A stretch of DNA of 64,000 nt from SXZD01 sp034680345 (GCA_034680345.1 JAXISZ010000003.1:62001-126000); one strand, 5' to 3'; positions 25,539 to 35,027 are shown, counted from the stretch's first letter. Translations and numbers: made by a program. Notes: generated from the sequence alone by a model not told the origin.

Positions 25539-26935
25539 TTAATAGCTTTTGCCACTTGTTGTGGGCTGGTTCCCCCTGTGTGGTTACGTGCCATGACAGA
25601 GCCTAACAAGTTTAATTGATCAGCTAAATTTTGATCAACCATTAAATGCGAATGACCATGTTTTTCAAGTGCCAAAGCTTCGATTAGCTCCGAAACATTT
25701 AGTCCCTCTAGGGTTTTATTGTGGTCTACACAATAACGCACAGCGTGCGCTACAACTTCATGGGCATCACGGAAAGGTAAACCTAGGCGAACCAGAGCAT
25801 CGGCTAAATCGGTTGCTGTAGCGTATCCCTCAATTGCAGCTGTCGCCATATTGTTAGCGTTTACTGTGATGCCTTTAACGAGATCAGTAAAAATTATTAA
25901 AGTATCACTCAACGTATCAACAGTATCGAATAAAGGTTCTTTGTCTTCTTGATTGTCTTTATTGTAGGCTAAAACTTGGCCTTTCATCAGTGTCAGAAGT
26001 GATATTAAATGGCCAAAAACACGTCCTGACTTTCCTCGGGCCAGTTCAGGTACATCAGGATTTTTTTTCTGAGGCATGATGGAGGAGCCGGTGCAAAACC
26101 GGTCAGATAAATCTATGAAGCCAAAGCGCGGGCTCATCCACAGCACCAATTCCTCAGATAATCGAGAAATATGCATCATCACCAATGAGGCTGTTGCACA
26201 AAATTCAATTGCAAAATCTCGGTCTGAAACAGCGTCTAACGAGTTGCGGCAGACATCATCAAACCCCAGTAATTCAGCAACCAGCTCGCGATTGATTGGA
26301 AATGTTGTTCCAGCCAAAGCCGCGGCACCTAAAGGCAAACGATTAATGCGCTTGCGAGCATCCATCATACGTTCAGTATCGCGAGCAAACATTTCGACGT
26401 AAGCCATAAGATGGTGGCCAAATGTAACAGGTTGTGCTACTTGTAAATGTGTAAAGCCAGGCATTAGAGTGGCAACATGTTTTTCAGCCAAATCAACTAG
26501 GGCAAGCTGCAATTGTTTAAGATTTTCAGAAATTGAGTCAACTCGATCGCGCAGATATAAGCGAATGTCAGTGGCAACTTGGTCGTTGCGAGAACGACCG
26601 GTATGTAAACGCTTGCCCGCGTCACCAACCAGTTGGGTTAGGCGTTTTTCAATGTTCAAGTGAACGTCTTCAAGATCAAGTTCCCATTGAAACTCGCCGT
26701 TGATGATTTCAGTTTGGATTTGTGCCATGCCACGTTCTATGTTGGCCAAGTCTTGGCCACTTAAAACACCCACCTGCTGTAACATTGTGGCATGCGCTAG
26801 AGATCCTTGAATATCAAACAACGCCAACCGTTTATCAAAAGCAACAGAAGCGGTATAGCGTTTTACTAGCTCGGACATGGGTTCGTTAAAGCGAGCGGAC
26901 CATGCTTGTTGTTTGCGTGTCAATTGTTCTTTCAT
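25511..26935 (-). CDS. argH: Argininosuccinate lyase
   Basis: Last step of arginine biosynthesis: argininosuccinate to arginine and fumarate. The fumarase/aspartase superfamily signature GSSIMPQKKNPD is at 283-294, with the catalytic serine loop there and H163 in FTHLQ. TGRSRNDQVATD at about 112-123 is another family block. Length of 474 residues is normal. It is convergent with the upstream histidine kinase and overlaps its last 28 bases. It is divergent from hemC, with about 110 bases that must hold both promoters. Confidence 0.96.
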   Translation of the reverse strand: MKEQLTRKQQAWSARFNEPMSELVKRYTASVAFDKRLALFDIQGSLAHATMLQQVGVLSGQDLANIERGMAQIQTEIINGEFQWELDLEDVHLNIEKRLTQLVGDAGKRLHTGRSRNDQVATDIRLYLRDRVDSISENLKQLQLALVDLAEKHVATLMPGFTHLQVAQPVTFGHHLMAYVEMFARDTERMMDARKRINRLPLGAAALAGTTFPINRELVAELLGFDDVCRNSLDAVSDRDFAIEFCATASLVMMHISRLSEELVLWMSPRFGFIDLSDRFCTGSSIMPQKKNPDVPELARGKSGRVFGHLISLLTLMKGQVLAYNKDNQEDKEPLFDTVDTLSDTLIIFTDLVKGITVNANNMATAAIEGYATATDLADALVRLGLPFRDAHEVVAHAVRYCVDHNKTLEGLNVSELIEALALEKHGHSHLMVDQNLADQLNLLGSVMARNHTGGTSPQQVAKAINQAKIRLEL

Positions 26936-27045
26936 GGCAATTTAAAACAAAAAAGAGTTCCAGTATTTATGTATTACTCCTATTATACGTGGCATGGCGT
27001 GTTATGCTGACGAAATGTTTTTAATTTAAAAAAACAATCTTGAAA

Positions 27046-27975
27046 ATGCAGTTAACTATCGCTACCCGTCAAAGTCGCCTTGCTTTATGGCAAGCGCACC
27101 ATGTCCAAACCAAACTTCAGGTTTTTTACCCTGATTTTCATGTGCAAATTTTTGGCATGAGTACGCGAGGCGACCAAATTTTAGACCGCACTTTGTCTAA
27201 AGTGGGTGGAAAAGGTTTATTTATTAAAGAACTTGAAGTGGCATTAGAGGAGCAAAATGCAGACTTAGCCGTGCATTCAGCCAAAGACGTGCCAATGGAA
27301 CTGTTACCCGAATTTCATTTGCTTGGATTTATGCATCGAGAAGATCCTAGAGATGCTTTTATTTCTAGTCAATACCATCATTTAGACGAATTACCGGCCG
27401 GAACTGTTGTTGGCACTTCCAGTTTGCGACGACAAGCCCAATTGTTGTCTCGTTATCCACATCTCAAAGTTCAAGCTTTGCGAGGAAATCTAGACACCCG
27501 TTTGGCAAAGTTAGACGCTGGCCATTACGCAGCCATTATTTTAGCTGCGGCTGGTTTAAAACGGTTAGGCCTAGAAAACCGCATTCGCGCTTTCCTACCA
27601 ACAGAAACGAGTTTACCTGCCGCCGGACAAGGGGCCTTGGCATTAGAAATTCTTGCCAACCGTCAAGATTTATATCAATATTTGCAAGCTTTGATTTGTC
27701 CAATCACAACAGCTTGTGTTAAAGCTGAGCGCGTTGTTTCAAAAATACTCGGTGGAAGCTGCCAGGTTCCCATAGCAGCGTTTGCCGAAATGAATGATCA
27801 ACAACAAATTTGTTTACGTGCAAGTATAACGGCGGTTGATGGTAGCGCTGAAGTATTTGCATCGGGCACAGGTTCGTTCAATGAACCGGAAAAACTTGGT
27901 CAGCGCATCGCACAATCTTTATTAGCGCAAGGCGGACAACAAATTTTGCAATCTTCCTTAACCTCAGCGATATGA
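27046..27975 (+). CDS. hemC: Porphobilinogen deaminase (hydroxymethylbilane synthase)
   Basis: Joins four porphobilinogen units into hydroxymethylbilane in heme synthesis. The protein begins IATRQSRLALWQAHHV; the dipyrromethane cofactor attaches to C239 in GGSCQVP; VHSAKDVPME and GTSSLRRQAQL are further signatures. I chose ATG 27046; TTG 27040 is in frame. The stop overlaps the hemD start (ATGA). It is the first gene of hemC-hemD-hemX-hemY, divergent from argH, an arrangement seen in many proteobacteria. Confidence 0.96.
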   Translation: MQLTIATRQSRLALWQAHHVQTKLQVFYPDFHVQIFGMSTRGDQILDRTLSKVGGKGLFIKELEVALEEQNADLAVHSAKDVPMELLPEFHLLGFMHREDPRDAFISSQYHHLDELPAGTVVGTSSLRRQAQLLSRYPHLKVQALRGNLDTRLAKLDAGHYAAIILAAAGLKRLGLENRIRAFLPTETSLPAAGQGALALEILANRQDLYQYLQALICPITTACVKAERVVSKILGGSCQVPIAAFAEMNDQQQICLRASITAVDGSAEVFASGTGSFNEPEKLGQRIAQSLLAQGGQQILQSSLTSAI

Positions 27976-28883
27976 AAAACTCTTCACTTCTTAAGCAAAA
28001 TGAGCATAAGAAGGCGGCTTTAATAACCACAAGACCACGACTTGTTTTATCGAATCTTACTTCTTTGGGTCAAGAGATCACAGAAATTAATCAATTTGTT
28101 GGCGAACTGACTCAATTGGAACAAATTCATTTGGGAATTGCCGAAATTATTTGTCCATTATTAGAGTTAGAAATAAAACCGAATGTAGCAGAAAAAATTC
28201 AGGGTTGGTTAAAAAATCTGTGTGATAACAACCAAGTTGGGTTGGTTGTCTTTATTAGTCCAAGTGCTTTAAAGTTATTACGTAACTTTTTCCCAAAAAA
28301 TTGGCCTGAAAACTTGCGTGTTGGCTTAATGGGCAATGGTAGTGCATCGTGTGCAATCCGTTTAGGAATTCCGCACAAGCAATTGATCTACCCTGATGTA
28401 AATTTAGGGTATTCTCAAGATGCAAATGGTTTTTGTCGCATGCTTAAAGAAATTAATAATCAACATCAACTAAACACAATAAGCCATTTATTTAAAAACG
28501 CTTTAATATTAAAAGGACCAAGAGGTAAAAACACGATTACACAGCAATTAAATGATTTGAAAATCGTTGTTCAATCATTAGAGGCATACCATCGTAGCCC
28601 TGTTTCTAAAATTGAGGTGCAAAATATTTTGCACCAGGTTTATTCGTGTTATAAAAACATTATTTTTTACGTCACCAGTGGCGAATCGGCTAATCATTTA
28701 GTTAAAGTGATACATGAAGATTATTTTATAACCTTCGAAAAATGCAAAGTTAAAATGTTTGCGGTAGCCACGCACCCTCAGGTTGCTCAAGCGTTGGTCG
28801 AATGCAACGTTTTGAATGTATATACAATTGAGCCTGGTCGATTGGCATTAATAGATTATTTAACAAATCACTTTGTGAAATAA
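27972..28883 (+). CDS. hemD: Uroporphyrinogen-III synthase
   Basis: Cyclises hydroxymethylbilane with inversion of ring D. The sequence is poorly conserved, as usual for HemD, but has TTRP near the N-terminus, VVFISPSALKLL, a central ALILKGPRGKNTI and FYVTSGESANHLV in the second lobe. The start overlaps the hemC stop by four bases. At 303 residues it is somewhat longer than the 250-270 usual for the family and has a Lys/Asn-rich N-terminal extension. Context makes the call secure. Confidence 0.88.
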   Translation: MKNSSLLKQNEHKKAALITTRPRLVLSNLTSLGQEITEINQFVGELTQLEQIHLGIAEIICPLLELEIKPNVAEKIQGWLKNLCDNNQVGLVVFISPSALKLLRNFFPKNWPENLRVGLMGNGSASCAIRLGIPHKQLIYPDVNLGYSQDANGFCRMLKEINNQHQLNTISHLFKNALILKGPRGKNTITQQLNDLKIVVQSLEAYHRSPVSKIEVQNILHQVYSCYKNIIFYVTSGESANHLVKVIHEDYFITFEKCKVKMFAVATHPQVAQALVECNVLNVYTIEPGRLALIDYLTNHFVK

Positions 28884-28955
28884 TTGTCTTCAAGGCGCAG
28901 TTTCAAAGATTAAACCAAACGTTAAGAGACTTATTTTGAAAGCTTTTTAATCACT

Positions 28956-30089
28956 ATGGACGGCCAACCTCAACGAAAACGTCACCCCGAATTGGTAATA
29001 TCCATTTTAGCGTTAGCTGGTTTGGTCTGGTTGGCTATTAGTGTTCGTAATTGGATGGGGCAGACACGTGAAGACTTGGGGGGGCGAATTGTTGCACTAG
29101 AATCTAAAATTAAAGGTGATAGTGAACAGTTTAACACTGCTCTTGCACGGTTAGAGCAAGCCAATGCACGTTTGATTTTACTAGAACAGAAAATGCGCGA
29201 CTCCATGGCTCAACAAGAAAGTTTAGAGCGTATGTATAAGTCTATGCAACGCAATCGTGACGAAACCGCCCTGGTTGAAGTAGAGCAGTTGGTTAACATA
29301 GCTTCGCAGCAACTTCGCTTATTGGGTAATGTTGAGTCTGCTATATTAGCCTTACAACAAGCTGAAAATCGTCTAGGAAGTTCGGAAAAGCTTGAATTGC
29401 AGATGGTTCGTAAAGCGTTGGCTAGAGATTTAATACAGTTACGTAGCTTACCAAAGCTTGAACTCATTGCATTGGCTCAACAAATCAATGATGTGTTCGG
29501 AAAAATTGAATCTTTGCCGTTAATTTCTGATGTTGGTCACATCCAAACTTCAAGCGCAGATCAACCGGGGTCTAATCAAATCCAAGAAAATTTGTCTAAA
29601 TCAATCGATGGTGAAAAAGATAATTTTCTAAATCAAGATGTTAAATTTTCTTCGCGCAGTCAAGATCGTAATCCGAGCCACCATAATTTATTTTTTTTGA
29701 TTGATTCTTCATGGTGGGCTCAAGCCATTCAAACTGTTCTTAAGGGCGCTTGGTTTGATATTACACAATTGATTCGAGTGCGAAAAGTTAGCGCTCCAGA
29801 TGTAATGATGATGGCTCCATCCCAAGCCTATTTTGTTCGTGAAAATTTGCGTTTACATTTACTTAATGCTCGATTGTCTTTGCTGTCTCGGCAACAGCAG
29901 TTATTACGCCAAGACTTACAAGCATGTGAAAAGTGGTTGCAAGTGTATTTTGATAATAACGATATTCAAGTGATACAAGCGAAAACAACGCTTAATTATA
30001 TTCGTCAAGTAGAGCTAGCGCTTGATTTACCAAGTTTACAAGATTCTTTAAGCGCGTTAAAGTTTAATCGAGTTGTTACAGACCGCTAG
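28956..30089 (+). CDS. hemX: HemX-type membrane protein of the heme operon
   Basis: 377 residues. A short cytoplasmic N-terminus leads into one membrane helix (about residues 12-30). A long coiled coil follows (about 35-105, with repeated Leu/Glu/Gln), then a helical periplasmic domain and a low-complexity Ser/Asn/Gln segment around 195-230. This is the layout of HemX in hemCDX(Y) operons. Its exact role is not established; it is not a methyltransferase, although older annotations fused or confused it with CysG. It is 72 bases after hemD and 11 before hemY. Confidence 0.8.
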   Translation: MDGQPQRKRHPELVISILALAGLVWLAISVRNWMGQTREDLGGRIVALESKIKGDSEQFNTALARLEQANARLILLEQKMRDSMAQQESLERMYKSMQRNRDETALVEVEQLVNIASQQLRLLGNVESAILALQQAENRLGSSEKLELQMVRKALARDLIQLRSLPKLELIALAQQINDVFGKIESLPLISDVGHIQTSSADQPGSNQIQENLSKSIDGEKDNFLNQDVKFSSRSQDRNPSHHNLFFLIDSSWWAQAIQTVLKGAWFDITQLIRVRKVSAPDVMMMAPSQAYFVRENLRLHLLNARLSLLSRQQQLLRQDLQACEKWLQVYFDNNDIQVIQAKTTLNYIRQVELALDLPSLQDSLSALKFNRVVTDR

Positions 30090-30100
30090 GAAGTGGAGGG

Positions 30101-31153
30101 ATGCGAAATTTAATTGTTTTGGTTTTACTCACCGCATTAGCAGTAGGTCTGAGTTTGACAGCCAATGTGAATTCGGGGCAAGTGGCTATTTTTTTTAATC
30201 CATATCGCATTGATTTATCTCTGAATTTAGTAATTTTACTGATTTTATTTGGTTTTTTATTATTTTACGGGGTACTGCGAGCTGTTAATGTAGCCATTAA
30301 ACTTCCTGACCGCGTTCGTGAATTCAAACAAAATCGCCAACGTGAATCAGCGCATCAAGCATTGTATTCTTCTGTGATTGATTTTCATGAGGGGAGATTA
30401 TCTCGTGTTGAAAAATGGGCTATTCAAGCACAGGGGCATAATTTATACGGCCAGGCTGCTGCCTTTATAGCAATCAGTGCAGCCCATCAACTTACGCAGT
30501 TTGAGAGGCGAGATAAGTGGTTAAATTTATTACTCCAAACTCAAGGGGAAACGTTGCGGGCAGCTCAAATTTTGGCGGCGCAGTGTTTTCAGTATCAAGG
30601 CGAATACGAAAAAGCCAAGCAAATGATTGAACAGGTGCTCAAGAGTAATCGACGAAATTTGCGAGCACAACAATTGTCAATTCAAATTCATCGTTCTTTA
30701 GGTCATTGGCAAGAGGTTTTACGCATAAGCCGTTTATTGATAAACCGCGCCCCATCGCCAGAAGGAACCACATGGGACACATTAATTGTTGAAGTCTATC
30801 AAAATTTAATTGCGCGAAGTTCTCAATCAGCAGCTACATTGTGGCAGTTATGGCGTCAAGCAACTCCAAGAGAGTTGGCTGTGCTTGAGGTGTTGCGTAA
30901 TTTTGCAATAGGTTTTGCGCGTGCTGGCGCTCCTGTATATGCTCGCACGTTAATTGAAAAAGCCTTAGAAAATCACTGGCAAGATGATTTGGTACAGTTA
31001 TTTGCTGAAATTTCTTATGCGCAACCTACTACAGTAATTTCTACGCTGCTTAAATGGCATGATCAATACCCTGACGCGCTGAGTATTTATCGGGCATTAG
31101 CATTGCTTAGCACTGCCGCTGAAGACTGGGTGGCTGCAGCCAAATATTTTTAA
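30101..31153 (+). CDS. hemY: HemY, C-terminally shortened by an in-frame stop
   Basis: Inner-membrane protein of proteobacterial heme operons with two N-terminal membrane helices (about residues 2-19 and 40-62) and a cytoplasmic or periplasmic array of TPR-like helices. SD AGTGGAGG precedes ATG 30101. The protein stops at residue 350 after WVAAAKYF, whereas the family usually runs to about 390-400. The next 43 codons in the same frame continue a TPR-like sequence, so the TAA at 31151-31153 looks like a nonsense mutation (see the following entry). The remaining TPRs are intact, so partial function is possible. The gene name is by family; it is not the Bacillus protoporphyrinogen oxidase of the same name. 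Confidence 0.85.
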   Translation: MRNLIVLVLLTALAVGLSLTANVNSGQVAIFFNPYRIDLSLNLVILLILFGFLLFYGVLRAVNVAIKLPDRVREFKQNRQRESAHQALYSSVIDFHEGRLSRVEKWAIQAQGHNLYGQAAAFIAISAAHQLTQFERRDKWLNLLLQTQGETLRAAQILAAQCFQYQGEYEKAKQMIEQVLKSNRRNLRAQQLSIQIHRSLGHWQEVLRISRLLINRAPSPEGTTWDTLIVEVYQNLIARSSQSAATLWQLWRQATPRELAVLEVLRNFAIGFARAGAPVYARTLIEKALENHWQDDLVQLFAEISYAQPTTVISTLLKWHDQYPDALSIYRALALLSTAAEDWVAAAKYF

Positions 31154-31282
31154 TATATTATGAATGCATCGCCGTCGCCCCACGTTGCTGCTAGTCTTGT
31201 TCGGGTTTACGAACAGCAGGGATTTAACGAAAAAGCAATTTATTACCAACAGCGCTGTGTGTCTTTATTGCTGAACGTATAA
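31154..31282 (+). pseudogene. Detached C-terminal TPR remnant of hemY
   Basis: In the same frame as hemY, directly after its TAA, 42 codons stay open to a TAA at 31280-31282. The peptide includes HVAASLVRVYEQQGFN and EKAIYYQQRCVSLL, a good TPR-type helix pair and what the end of a HemY protein should look like. An ATG at 31160 could start a 40-residue product but has no ribosome binding site. I read it as the cut-off end of hemY; readthrough or a sequencing error would restore one protein. Confidence 0.65.
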
Positions 31283-31448
31283 TAGGTTTATTATTGCAAT
31301 TTTTAATATTTAACTAATCTGAAATAAACATAAGCTAATACAAACAAATCAACGGTTGTAGATTGGTTTTTAGAATTTCTAAAATTTTTTTAGAACTATA
31401 AACTCACGGCATATCAACAAATTAATTAATGAAGTTAAAGGAGTAACC

Positions 31449-31982
31449 ATGAATTTTAATGAAATTCCTGCAGGAAAAGACCTACCCAATGATTTTAATG
31501 TCATCATTGAAATTCCAATGCAGGCCGACCCAGTTAAATACGAAGTGGACAAATCTTCAGGGGCCATTTTTGTCGATCGTTTTATGGGCACTAGTATGCG
31601 TTACCCATGTAATTATGGGTATATTCCCAAAACTTTGGCTGCTGATGGTGACCCAGTTGATGTGCTGGTTGTTACACCATTTCCTTTGTATCCTGGTGTG
31701 GTCGTGCGTTGTCGCGCTCTGGGAATTTTAAAAATGTCTGACGAAGCTGGTGGGGATGCGAAGTTAATCGCTGCTCCGGTTGAGAAAATACTACCGATGT
31801 ATCGTCATTACAAAACTTTTGAAGACTTACAACCCGAATTACTTGCACAAATCCAACATTTTTTTGAGCACTACAAAGATTTAGAAAAGGGTAAATGGGT
31901 TAAGGTGGAAGGTTGGGACGGTCTTAATGCTGCTCACGAAGAAATTATGACTGGTGTCGCGAACTACAATAATGCTGGTTAA
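31449..31982 (+). CDS. ppa: Inorganic pyrophosphatase (family I)
   Basis: Hydrolyses pyrophosphate to two phosphates and so pulls biosynthetic reactions forward; cytoplasmic hexamer in bacteria. The signature DGDPVDVLV carries the metal-binding aspartates D66, D68 and D71, and RFMGTSMRYPCNYGYIP precedes it. Length of 177 residues is normal. AGGAGTAACC lies just before ATG 31449. It is preceded by about 165 non-coding bases with a possible TTGTAG/TAAAAT promoter at 31356-31385, and appears to be monocistronic. Confidence 0.96.
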   Translation: MNFNEIPAGKDLPNDFNVIIEIPMQADPVKYEVDKSSGAIFVDRFMGTSMRYPCNYGYIPKTLAADGDPVDVLVVTPFPLYPGVVVRCRALGILKMSDEAGGDAKLIAAPVEKILPMYRHYKTFEDLQPELLAQIQHFFEHYKDLEKGKWVKVEGWDGLNAAHEEIMTGVANYNNAG

Positions 31983-32137
31983 CCGGTGCGCAATAAATGG
32001 TATAAAGATAAAAATAAATATCATATAAAGCAAAGATTTGGCCTATAAATAAAATATTAGCTATTTAAATAATCAAGTTAGGATTGTGCTAACTTTAAGT
32101 TAACTCTGCTGTTCTAATGTGTAAAAAGAGGTTTATT

Positions 32138-33781
32138 GTGGGCTTATCTAGGGTACGGGTTGCAATTGCTCAACTGAATTTAATTGTTGGTGATATTTCT
32201 GGCAATGTTGCGCAAATTGCTGACGCGGCAATGGCTGCAGAGCTTAATGGTGCTCAGGCTTTACTGACACCAGAGCTGTCTATCTGTGGTTACCCCCCTG
32301 AAGATCTATTGTTGCGCCCATCTTTTCATCAACAATGTAAATTAGCTTTAAATGAACTTTGCAATAAAACAGAAAAATTAAATCTCTACACTGTAGTTGG
32401 GTTGCCAGTGTATCAAGACAATATTTGTTTTAATGCTGCGGCTGTTGTTTATAAGGGTAAGGTTATTGGGGTTTATCACAAGCATGATTTACCTAATTAT
32501 GATGTATTTGATGAACAAAGGTACTTTACTCCAGATAATCGCCCCCTTGTTTTTGGAATTCACGATATTCGGTTTGGAATTAATATTTGTGAAGACACAT
32601 GGTACCCTTATGCTCCCAGCGCTTCAGCCGCAGCGGGGGCGGAAGTTTTACTGATTTTAAATGCATCGCCATTTCATATGGGGAAACAGTCTCAGCGACA
32701 AAAAGTTATTTCTCAGCGTGTCCATGAAACCGGACTTTCCATGATTTATGCTAATTTATTAGGTGGACAGGATGAGCTTGTTTTTGATGGCGCATCTTTT
32801 GCCATGAATAGCCAACAGCAAGTTGTTTGCCAGATGCCTTGGTTTGAAGCTAAATTAGGATATATTGATGTTGTGCGCAATACAGATGGAAACATTCAGT
32901 TACAGAATGGGTCTTGCCATACAATCCGAGACGAAACAGCCTTGGTTTATCAAGCTTTGGTATTTGGAGTGCGTGATTACGTTTGTAAAAATGGTTTCCC
33001 AGGGGTGTTGATTGGATTGTCCGGTGGTGTAGATTCTGCTTTAACTTTGGCGATTGCGGTTGATGCTTTGGGCGCAGATAAAGTGCATGCTGTCATGATG
33101 CCATCGCCTTATACTGCTGAAATTTCTTGGCTTGATTCACGTGAGATGGCCAAAACATTAGGGGTACAATATAGCGAAATTCCTATTCACAGTTGTATGA
33201 ACACCTTTGATGAGAGTCTATCGGGTTTTTTTGGCCAATTTTCTGCTGATACCACGCAGGAAAACTTACAAGCCAGAATTCGTGGAACCTTGTTAATGGC
33301 TTTATCTAACAAAACTGGGCGTTTGGTTTTAACCACCGGAAACAAAAGCGAAATGTCCACGGGCTACTGTACTTTATACGGTGATATGGCGGGTGGTTTT
33401 GCGGTAATTAAAGATATTTTTAAAACTTTGGTGTATCGTTTGTGTGAGTATCGAAATACGCAAGAACAGGTTATTCCACAGCGAATTTTAAAGCGTCCCC
33501 CATCTGCTGAATTACGCCCCGATCAAACCGACCAAGATAGCTTGCCCCCTTACGAGGTTCTCGATGGCATATTATCCAGTTACATCGAAAACAACGCATC
33601 GATTGACATGATGATAGAAATGGGATTTTCCAGACAAGACATCGCCAAAACATTGAGGCTATTGCAGCTTAGTGAGTATAAACGTCGACAGGCCCCTATT
33701 GGCATTCGTGTCACGCACCGTGCATTCGGTCGAGATTGGCGATATCCCATTACATCACGTTTCAAAGAGTCTGGCATTTAA
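32138..33781 (+). CDS. nadE: Glutamine-hydrolysing NAD+ synthetase
   Basis: Final step of NAD synthesis: amidation of deamido-NAD using glutamine and ATP. The N-terminal nitrilase-type glutaminase domain has triad E46, K115 and C151 (in TPELSICGYPP, YHKHDLPNY and INICEDTW). The C-terminal ATP-pyrophosphatase domain has the P-loop SGGVDS at 295-300 and LVLTTGNKSEMSTGYCTLYGD. I chose GTG 32138 because AGAGG ends six bases upstream; ATG 32117 would add seven residues without a site. Length of about 547 residues is normal for the glutamine-dependent form. It is probably a single-gene unit. Confidence 0.95.
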   Translation: MGLSRVRVAIAQLNLIVGDISGNVAQIADAAMAAELNGAQALLTPELSICGYPPEDLLLRPSFHQQCKLALNELCNKTEKLNLYTVVGLPVYQDNICFNAAAVVYKGKVIGVYHKHDLPNYDVFDEQRYFTPDNRPLVFGIHDIRFGINICEDTWYPYAPSASAAAGAEVLLILNASPFHMGKQSQRQKVISQRVHETGLSMIYANLLGGQDELVFDGASFAMNSQQQVVCQMPWFEAKLGYIDVVRNTDGNIQLQNGSCHTIRDETALVYQALVFGVRDYVCKNGFPGVLIGLSGGVDSALTLAIAVDALGADKVHAVMMPSPYTAEISWLDSREMAKTLGVQYSEIPIHSCMNTFDESLSGFFGQFSADTTQENLQARIRGTLLMALSNKTGRLVLTTGNKSEMSTGYCTLYGDMAGGFAVIKDIFKTLVYRLCEYRNTQEQVIPQRILKRPPSAELRPDQTDQDSLPPYEVLDGILSSYIENNASIDMMIEMGFSRQDIAKTLRLLQLSEYKRRQAPIGIRVTHRAFGRDWRYPITSRFKESGI

Positions 33782-33867
33782 CACGCTTTTTTAAACATGA
33801 CGACATACAGATCATTTAAGTTTTTTTAGCTGTTAAAATTCACAGTTTAACTGATTGAGGAATTTGT

Positions 33868-34851
33868 GTGAGTGGCTTGTTAGATCCTGCTATTTTGTTT
33901 TTTGTAATGGGGGTTGTTGCAGGAGGATTGCGTTCTAATTTAGAAATTCCAGCTGCTATCGCTAAATTTTTATCACTGTACTTGCTGATGGCTTTGGGTT
34001 TAAAGGGTGGTTTTGCGCTTGCACACACCCAGGCTGGCTGGTTGGTGTTGATTAGTTTATTGGCCGCTATTTTTATGGCGTTTTTAGTTCCAGCGTTTGG
34101 TTATTTGTTTTTAAAACGTTATGCCAGTAAATTTGATGCGGCTGCAGTTGCTGCTTCCTATGGGTCTGTCAGTGCAGTTACTTTTGTTACTGCAATGCAA
34201 GTTTTAGAATCCAATGCAATTGTATTTGGTGGCTACATGACTGCAGCCATGGTTTTAATGGAGTCCCCAGCTATTATTATGGCTGTTTTGTTAGCTAATC
34301 GTGCCCGCTCTAAAATGAAGGAAAAAACAGTTTTTACCGAACAATCCACCTCAAAATCAACACAAGTTAGTGCTTTATTACATGAATCGTTTACAGATGG
34401 TGCGCAATTGCTTTTGTTGGGAGCGATGTTAATTGGATTAATTACTGGGGAAACAGGTAAAACAGTGATGCAACCTTTCTCAGGCGATTTATTTAAAGGC
34501 ATGTTGTCTTTTTTTCTGCTTGATATGGGCTTAATGGTGTCACGTAATTTTCAATTGGCTAGACAAGCTTCGCGATCTTTTTTAGCTTATGCGTTATGCG
34601 CTCCCTGGATACACGCTTGTATTGCTTTAATGTTAGCTGTTTTTTTGCATTTGTCTTTAGGCGATGGGGTTTTGTTGATGGTATTATCGGCCAGTGCTTC
34701 TTATATTGTTGTGCCTGCAGTTTTAAGGCAATCTGTGCCAGAAGCCAATCCAGCTTTATATTTTGGGTTGTCGCTGGGAATTACGTTTCCAATGAATTTG
34801 CTTATTGGAATTCCTGCGTACTTGCAAATGGCTAAAATGTTTCTCCAATAG
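33868..34851 (+). CDS. SbtA-like sodium-dependent bicarbonate transporter
   Basis: Integral membrane protein with about ten hydrophobic segments in two inverted halves. It begins LLDPAILFFVMGVVAGGLRSNLEIP, the typical opening of the DUF897/SbtA family. The cyanobacterial member imports bicarbonate with sodium; proteobacterial members are widespread but mostly uncharacterised. The cytoplasmic middle segment (about 150-170) is Lys/Thr/Ser-rich. Start GTG 33868 has GAGG seven bases upstream. There is no PII-like sbtB gene next to it. The 3' end abuts a degraded YeeE/YedE gene on the other strand. Function in this organism is inferred only from the family. Confidence 0.82.
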   Translation: MSGLLDPAILFFVMGVVAGGLRSNLEIPAAIAKFLSLYLLMALGLKGGFALAHTQAGWLVLISLLAAIFMAFLVPAFGYLFLKRYASKFDAAAVAASYGSVSAVTFVTAMQVLESNAIVFGGYMTAAMVLMESPAIIMAVLLANRARSKMKEKTVFTEQSTSKSTQVSALLHESFTDGAQLLLLGAMLIGLITGETGKTVMQPFSGDLFKGMLSFFLLDMGLMVSRNFQLARQASRSFLAYALCAPWIHACIALMLAVFLHLSLGDGVLLMVLSASASYIVVPAVLRQSVPEANPALYFGLSLGITFPMNLLIGIPAYLQMAKMFLQ

Positions 34852-35027
34852 CATTCCTAATATTATTGTAAAAATAAATGCAAACATTTTGATTGTTTTT
34901 CTAGATCCCTGTGAGCCCAAAAGAATAATCGCTGGCCTGGGCAGATACCTGCTAGAACTCAGCCAACGCCAAAAATTGGGCCACCTAATACCAAATCGAC
35001 ACCAATATTTTCGACACCAATATTTTT
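34843..35027 (-). pseudogene. Degraded YeeE/YedE-family (DUF6691) membrane protein fragment
   Basis: Read on the minus strand, one frame gives DLVLGGPIFGVG, then TGA, then VLAGICPG, and the adjacent frame continues PAIILLGSQGS, then an Ile/Phe-rich helix ending GMLLE. Together these match the second conserved block of YeeE/YedE proteins (FGxGWGLAGxCPGPA). A TGA at 34959-34961 replaces the expected Trp codon, and one base is missing near 34937. A 15-base tandem duplication (34997-35011 and 35012-35026) repeats NIGVE before the block. The rest of the gene is absent. The family is linked to sulfur compound transport. Motif match is from memory, but several consecutive positions agree. Confidence 0.65.

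Noticed and set aside
27972..30089. hemD-hemX as one fused HemDX gene
   Set aside because: A clear stop ends hemD at 28883 and hemX starts 72 bases later with its own start codon, so they are separate genes.
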